Source of the DNA: Ostrinia nubilalis
Taxonomy: Eukaryota; Arthropoda; Insecta; Lepidoptera; Crambidae
Length of the DNA stretch: 64,000 nt
NCBI RefSeq assembly: GCF_963855985.1
Contig: NC_087112.1
Location: 10,108,501 to 10,172,500 of the forward strand
Reading direction: 5' to 3'
Program-made: the position numbers and the translations under genes
In this document: positions 57,945 through 64,000 of the stretch, in pieces
How the letters are laid out: every line of letters starts with the position of its first letter
Position numbering within the stretch: the first letter of the stretch is position 1
Notes under the pieces: model-generated
The model's input: only the letters and a program-made list of their open reading frames with translations
What the model was told of the DNA's origin: nothing
The model's database searches: none

Positions 57945-58048
57945 ACCATCAATCCCTAATTTTTGAGTGACCCCTATGAAAACAAAAATCCTGTTGTGTT
58001 ACCATGGGGGTCACTTAAAAATTAGGGATTGATGGTGAAAACGGGCAT
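57945..58048. repeat. Hairpin repeat
   Basis: GTTTTCACCATCAATCCCTA then ATTTTTGAGTGACCCC is mirrored by GGGGGTCACTTAAAAATTAG then GGATTGATGGTGAAAAC. Confidence 0.8.
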
Positions 58049-59069
58049 CAAACTACTTTTTTCAACTACAATGCAACCAACAATCTTAATTGACAGGTAA
58101 TTTAAAAATAATTAAGTTTTTAAGACCAGAATGAAGTGCCTTTTTAAAAAAGGTGTGCTTTAAAATTATTGGGGAGTGGTAGCAAATACCCACCACCACG
58201 GGCATAATAGCACTTTTATCTATCTCCATCTTTGTCACTTTTGTGATACCTATTTTACTCAATACATTATGGTTTGACACGTAGAAAAGACCCAATTATT
58301 ATAAATTAAAGATGACGAGTTTAGACTTTAATTATTTAGACTAAAGTTAAAAAAAGCAATGTAATGTTTTTAAATTACTTTGTGTTCCTACTGAACATTT
58401 ATTCAACTATTACTTTATGTAGGTACTGTAATATAATGTGAGTGATACAAGGGAGTAAACAAGAATGCTTTGTAATTAAATTACTTAAGAAATTGCACAT
58501 AAAGTTTTTTACTTCAATAAATGAACTTGTATCTACACCATTAAATTAAAAAGATTTAGGTCCGAGCAGTTCCTGATATAGTTTCATAAAGTTATCTGAC
58601 GCAATGCTGATGATTCGGTGACAACTCCACCAAGCTTCATCTGAGACCAGTGAAACCAAAGATTTTCTAATAAGTAGTTGAAAAGTAAAGTAATAGACTT
58701 TTTGGGAAGTGGTGAAAAAGGCACATCCTTATAATTACTTATCTGTGCGAGAAAAAAATAATGTAGAAAACATTTTAGCAGGTATCAAAATAAATGTGTT
58801 TGTTGCTGTCATTTTTCAGCCACATCCGTGTCACAGGAGATAAGTGATGTTCAAGGAAATCTTATTAATTAATTATTTACTACTTGACTACTACGAAAAT
58901 AATATTATGTAATAAAAAGTATTTTTACGTACCACATAAATATCTGATAAATTCTGTTCCCTGTTAAAAACAAGGCAGAAAAAGATGACTGAATTTATTC
59001 CGCCACTGTAGCATCATCTGATACATTGTCCTGATCCTGAAGCAGTGGTTGCTATAATTTACAAAAATA
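58049..59069. other. AT-rich stretch, nothing recognised
   Basis: Short open segments only. Confidence 0.45.
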
Positions 59070-59605
59070 TCTAAATATACATATAAAAGGAGAAACTGAC
59101 TGACTGACTGACAGATCAACGCACAGCCTAAACGGCTAAACGTAGGCACTTGAAATTTGGAAGGGACGTAGCTTAGGTACCGTAGAGGTGCACTAAGAAA
59201 GGAATTCCCGAAATTCCCACGGGAACGGGAATTAGCGGGAAAATCCTTTTGTATGAAAAATCTAAACCGCTTAAGTTAGACGCTTGAAATTTAGCAAGCA
59301 GGTACCTTAGTAAACTTAAAGCTAAGTTACAACAGGATATAGCAAAATTCCCACGGGAACGGGAGTTATCGGGAAAAAACATTCGTATGAAAAAATCTAA
59401 ACCGCGTAAGATAGACGCTTGAAATTTGGCATGCAGGTACCTTAGTAAACTTAAAGCTTACTTAGTTACAGCAGGATATTGCAAAATTTCTACGGGTACG
59501 GGAGTTAGCGGGAAAAAACATTTGTATGAAAAAATCTAAACCACGTAAGATAGATGAAGGGAGTAAAACGGGATTTACGCGTACGAAGTCGCGGGCGGCC
59601 GCTAG
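59070..59605 (+). mobile_element. Helitron with internal tandem repeats
   Basis: Starts TCTAAATATACATATAAAAG and ends GCGGGCGGCCGCTAG|T. Contains about three tandem units of 130-138 bp, each with CTAAACCGCGTAAGATAGAC, CTTGAAATTTGGCATGCAGG and CCACGGGAACGGGAG. Confidence 0.7.
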
Positions 59606-59649
59606 TTCACTATAAAGGTTATTAAACTTTTTTTTGTCACTTTTCATCC

Positions 59650-59865
59650 GCTTTGCAATGGAGGGAAGTCGAACCTTAACTTGGAACTACTCCTATGTTC
59701 TTCTAATTAATTTCGTTGCGGGGCCAATGACAGTTTAACTTTCCCTCGGGACAAACATGACCTTCATTGGTTGGGTTTTTATTGCGGTCAAGCTGTAGAT
59801 CCTGGCTACACAGGACTGGCTACTACAGTTGCAGCGGCGGGAACGAGAGGTGGGAATATACAGGT
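59650..59865 (+). repeat. Interspersed repeat, fullest copy of the 36388 family
   Basis: Contains TTTCGTTGCGGGGCCAATGA, CCTTCATTGGTTGGGTTTTT and AGCTGTAGATCCTGGCTACA. Shares its left half with the inverse copy at 44300-44440. Confidence 0.6.
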
Positions 59866-60317
59866 TGTCCCAAAAATTGTGTCAAACCGAAGCAAGAGAG
59901 GTAGAGCATCACTAGGGCTACCCGAATGACCCCCATGGATGTTCCGCGATTTTTTATTGATTTCGAGTTATATTTGGGATGATATTGCTCTGACTGGACG
60001 TCGCTTGCCTCTCTAACTGACGTATCTGACATTTTTTTCGAAACTGAGTTATCTACACCATCGTAATCAATTTCGCAAGACGAATCGATCTCTTTAATCG
60101 CCTGAAAATTTTGCTAAATGTCAGAGGCAAGCGACGTGGAGTATATGTACCTATTCGTAGTTTAAACTGAAAAAAAAAGCTGTAGCACCCGATATTTAAT
60201 AGTTGTTTTTTAAATTAACTGGCATATGAAAAACATTTCACTTTTCTATAAAATCTGCATTTCCTCAATGAAAGCGAGTTAGAGCTGAAAATAAACAGTG
60301 CTAGAAACTTAGTCAGT
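59866..60317. other. No gene recognised
   Basis: ACAGGTTGTCCCAAAAATTG at 59860 may be the end of another repeat. Two short blocks, GGCAAGCGACGT and its inverse, lie about 120 bp apart. Confidence 0.35.
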
Positions 60318-60520
60318 TATCCTCTTTCTTCTTCTTCTTCGTCGCTACACTCTTGCCAGAGTGGTCGTGGTCGTCACACCAGGTCCGGTGGCAAGCCTCA
60401 CAATCCGTCGCCATTCCTCCCGCATTGCAGCCTTTCTTGTGCACTCGTGGAGTGGACCATTGAGTGCGGTTTTGACCTGGTCTGTCCAGCGGATGGGCGA
60501 CCTGCCGCGTGCTCTTTCTT
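60318..60520 (-). mobile_element. RTE-like LINE 3' end with GAA tail
   Basis: The minus-strand frame reads PIRWTDQVKTALNGPLHECT, then AAMREEWRRIVRLA, ending in a GAAGAAGAAGAAG tail. It is a different RTE lineage from the other copies in the window. Confidence 0.75.
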
Positions 60521-62217
60521 ACGTAATAGTTTAAAACTTTACATCGTTTTAACGGAAATAATGAGGTTTGCTTTACATATTGGGTACTCAATTAAAAGTG
60601 GTTTCATCATCTATCACAATTAATTAGCGTAGTTCAAAAAGTTTGTTTCAACAGAGGTTCAAGTGTGAAATAAATAATTAACAATATCTGGGCGGGTCAG
60701 GCCACGTTAGCTATCGCAAATATTTCAAATCATGTGATTCACAGATCTTTTATTCAGAAAAAGAGGTTATTGAAATACGTTTTTTCGAAAGTTAATTTTT
60801 TTGCCCTATAAGATGATAATGTAGCATCTTGAATTAATAGCTAACTTTGATTTTTGGGAATATTCGTTTCACCACAGAATAATAACAAGTACTTACTAAG
60901 GTTTCACCTATAAAAATTCCAGCCACGCGAAGCTTTTGTAATCGATTACATAAATTGACTTGACCAGAATCCAACCTGGGACTTATACTGACTGTGCCAC
61001 AGACTGAACTACGGTTTTTAATCACCACTCGGTAAAATATCAAAAGAAATTATTAAAATTTCCAGTATTAACTCTTCGTTAATTAAAGTTATTTTAATTA
61101 AAGTAACATACAAGAGATTACTACGCAGTAACACACATTAAAGTGACCTCCTTATTAATGTACATACGACCAGTTAATTATTATTTATTTTGGCAATTAT
61201 GTGCCATTTTATTACATAATTAAAAGCTTGCGTGCGCGTGCTCAACGCGTGTTAAACTATAACGAAACGATATTATTAATAAATTTATTATAATACTACT
61301 TTTTATCAGCGTAAAAATCTTACGTATTGTAAACTTACTATGATAAAAGTACGTAGGTAACTACACTAACTGCCTATTAATTTATCGTAAAATATTACAA
61401 AAACGCGTGTATGCGCATGCTAGCTGATACCATACGCACAGCACACGAGTGACGCACTGAAAATCACAAAATACAAGGCGAGAGTGAATAGGCACTTACA
61501 GGGCAGATATGTACCATCCTAGACTGCATCCCACTTAACATCAGGTGCGATCGTGGTCAAATAACTGCCTTGGTGGTAAAATACTTAGTGTTCTTTCGAG
61601 TATTAGAATAATGTCTGTCTATTCGTGAATAAACTCATAGAAGAGATTTTTATGCAGTTTTCATCAAAAGAGATATCCATGAAGATTGTTTAGGTACTAT
61701 GAAGTCTTTCTGTTACTGACCGATATCCTCGCGAGCGAAGCTTTAGGTAAAAGTTACTCATACATCAGTATTCAAATCAAATCATATATTCAGTAAGTAA
61801 CTACCTAACCGCGTGGTCTAGTCGAAAGAAATTGTGCTGTAATTTCGACTTACTTACTTCATCATCGAAATAAGCACTGCCAATTTTTTTTCTATAGAAA
61901 GTCAGTTGATACAGTGGAGTAGGAATAATTGTCTTTCAAATGATGTTGAAAGAAAATTAAAACCTTCCACTGTTTAACCGCGTGACCCTCGTAGGCGGAG
62001 GTAGCAACAATTTTACAAAGAAACAGATAAACACCATATTGTTCTCGGTTAGGTATTTGTAAAAATACTCGTGAGTAGTAAGTAGTGCTAACAGTTGGCT
62101 TCGTGCGAAAAGAGATCAGTAGGACCATTGCACGCGAAAAGAACGAATCGAATTATCAAAACGTGATCTAAGTAGGTACTTACTCCAAATAAAAAATAAA
62201 TAAGTAGAATGAACCTT
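60521..62217. other. AT-rich stretch, nothing recognised
   Basis: No domain, RNA gene or clear repeat. Confidence 0.45.
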
Positions 62218-62220
62218 TTA

Positions 62221-62426
62221 GGCCCAGAACAGACGGTGAAACGCAACTGCAACGAAACTGCAACTGCTAGTTACTTTTGAGTTGCATCTAAGTTTCTGCC
62301 ATAGCGTCCGTTGAGAGACCACACATGACGCGACCAGTTTGAAACTTTCAGTTTCAGTTTCATTCATCAGAATCATCAGAAAGTTGCAGTATCGTCGCAG
62401 TTGCGTTTCACCGTCTGTTCTCGGCC
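62221..62426. mobile_element. MITE with TTA target duplication
   Basis: Ends GGCCCAGAACAGACGGTGAA and TTCACCGTCTGTTCTCGGCC, flanked by TTA on both sides. Confidence 0.85.
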
Positions 62427-62464
62427 TTAGTATTGGAATTGCCAATCTTAATTAGGAGTATTGG

Positions 62465-62592
62465 GCAGGCACACAGCTCGTAGAACTGATGGCCGTTGGG
62501 GCAGAAAAGTTCTCAACCACAGACCGGAAAACATGAACATCCGGGGAGGCTTTTTTCTAGCAGTGGAAGGCATTTGGTTGACTAACGACGAA
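62465..62592 (+). mobile_element. Degenerate RTE tail
   Basis: TGATGGCCGTTGGGGCAGAA then AAGTTCTCAACCAC and GCAGTGGAAGGCATTTGGTT; internal deletion. Confidence 0.6.
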
Positions 62593-63479
62593 ACCTTTTG
62601 GTTTTACATTATCCCTGTCACGTTTTTTTTGTAAATAAAACTTCCTTGCGTACGACAGACAAGATTTTGTGAAATTAATAATTTTAATTAAGAACTCTAG
62701 TAGTAAACGCACATTTCATGGTATTATATGGACCCAAAGGCGCTCTATAGCATGGCGTTAAGTTACTAATCGCCATAATTATTTTCGTAATTTTGTAACG
62801 TGGTCTGTCTGTTCCCCGCGTGCTGTGGTCAGCGAAATGATATCGGGGGTGAACAAACTCGTGAACCTGGGACCTGAGCAACAGCCACTAATTGGGGCAA
62901 CCGGCCCAACGGCCAGATACGTCCTGACCTTTACCCACTCCGCTGAATCTTAGACCATAAAAACCCTAGCTTATCTAATGCGCTTACCTACCTAACTAGT
63001 AGTTATTTGCCAATTTGGTAAATATCTCTCTTTAAAAATAAAAATATACGGTTTTACATTCTAACCACTTTCCACATGGTCTAGCTAAAACTCTAGTCTA
63101 GAGCCATACTTAATGAATGGATTATTTGAACATGAAACTGCACTGAACTGCTTACAATGACAAGCTGTAGATCCTGGCTTCACAGGAGTTGTGGGAACGA
63201 GAGGTGGGAATAATCCCATTTATAGGTAGAATCCTGTTTCTCTACTTCTCCTAAAAAGGAAAGGAGAGTCTAGAGTAGTAACTTAAGTCAATACCCAGTT
63301 TACCAATTACTATTCTGATGCATTGTTAATTATTTTATTTTATGACCGGCACTAATCTATGTTGGCATTGGCAACCAAATCTGACTGCATTCAATTGATG
63401 ACGTCACATAAATCAAAGCATGCTAATCATGGTTGTTTCCACGCGACCTTATCGAGCTTTACCTACAATTACCTATAAC
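62593..63479. other. No gene; one repeat fragment
   Basis: 63160-63220 matches the 36388 repeat family (AGCTGTAGATCCTGGCTTCA). Otherwise nothing is recognised. Confidence 0.4.
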
Positions 63480-63737
63480 ATTATGCAATTCTATGCCGCT
63501 AAATGAAATGCAAGTTAGGATTACGTCACGGAAGATCAACGATATCGTACAGTCGATTACAGAGTTTTTCCTCTTTAAACTATTCAACTGTCAAGGAGTG
63601 GAATTCCCGGCCATCCTGTGTGTCCCTTCGCACCACGAAGGGAAGTTGGGGACCTGTTCAGGATGACCGGGAATTCTCCGAGGCCTTCAAGACACGTGTT
63701 AACAGGGCAATCTTTTGGAAAGCTCCCACCCCAATAG
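63480..63737 (+). mobile_element. LINE C-terminal fragment
   Basis: The plus-strand frame reads SLNYSTVKEWNSRPSCVS and EFSEAFKTRVNRAIFWK, resembling the WNSLP-VFP and F-k-rv-n end of several insect non-LTR RT proteins. It ends at GAAAGAAAGAAA. Confidence 0.55.
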
Positions 63738-63950
63738 AAAGAAAGAAATAAAGATACATTTATTACAATGGACATCACACAAATACAGGCTATTACATAG
63801 ACATGAAAGTGGCACATAATAATGGAAGAAGAAAAAAACATAAAAACAAGAGTAAACTGAGCAGTGCCAATACGAGTAGGTACGTGTAGTATATCTGCAC
63901 CACTGGATATTGTGTCAAGAGCAAGCTTTATTTCAAAAAAGTTCACTGTC
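63738..63950 (-). mobile_element. LINE 3' end, inverse, same trailer as 47040-47272
   Basis: The minus strand reads TGTGATGTCCATTGTAATAA then ATGTATCTTTATTTCTTTC. It meets the plus-strand LINE fragment tail to tail at the GAAA repeat. Confidence 0.5.
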
Positions 63951-64000
63951 GCTCAAAATGGGTTGGAGTGGACGAAGTGATTGACGTTTTGCTTAAACAC

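Noticed and set aside
1..64000. LTR retrotransposon or endogenous viral gene
   Set aside because: No gag, integrase, aspartic protease or envelope motifs and no paired long direct repeats were seen. All RT sequences are of non-LTR type.

Overview
This window is nuclear DNA from an insect, almost certainly a moth or butterfly (Lepidoptera). The evidence is AT-rich intergenic and intronic DNA, GC-rich exons bounded by GT/AG splice sites, and a dense load of typical lepidopteran repeats: RTE-type LINE tails ending in short tandem repeats, tRNA-derived SINEs, small non-autonomous Helitrons (5' TC, 3' hairpin then CTAG|T), hAT and Tourist-like MITEs.

Only one host gene can be reconstructed with confidence. 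It lies on the + strand from about 35.5 to 54.3 kb and encodes a peroxisomal ABC half-transporter of subfamily D (ABCD1/ABCD2, adrenoleukodystrophy-protein type). I assembled 14 coding exons with matching phases into a 777-residue protein that carries the SRTFLS region, the EAA-like motif, Walker A, Q-loop, LSGGE signature, Walker B and H-loop. A possible non-coding first exon lies at about 11.75-12.01 kb.

Layout: 0-8 kb holds a truncated RTE LINE, a tRNA-like gene inside a palindrome, and a CR1/jockey-like LINE whose 3' UTR is broken by a Harbinger-like element. 8-19 kb holds Helitrons, SINEs, LINE tails and the candidate 5' exon. 19.8-23.4 kb is a nearly complete LINE (end of ORF1, then endonuclease plus reverse transcriptase) inserted into a poly-T tract of another repeat. 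24-35 kb is mostly AT-rich DNA without recognisable genes, with a striking tandem-plus-inverted hairpin at 33.8-34.2 kb. 35.5-54.3 kb is the ABCD gene. 54.3-64 kb is its 3' flank, colonised by a Helitron, a TIR element, MITEs and LINE ends.

The most unusual signal is inside the ABCD gene. At least six of its 14 coding exons have partial or near-complete copies in neighbouring introns, nearly always including a splice junction: exon 4 (3 acceptor-side copies), exon 5 (1), exon 6 (about 10 plus one 5' fragment), exon 8 (4 identical copies with both splice sites), exon 9 (1) and exon 13 (10, separated by CAT microsatellites). One exon-6 copy (40004-40104) has an acceptor, a donor, an open frame and the same phase as exon 6. 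The exon-8 copies are in frame as extra exons. Most exon-13 copies would introduce an immediate stop. Whether any is spliced cannot be told from sequence alone.
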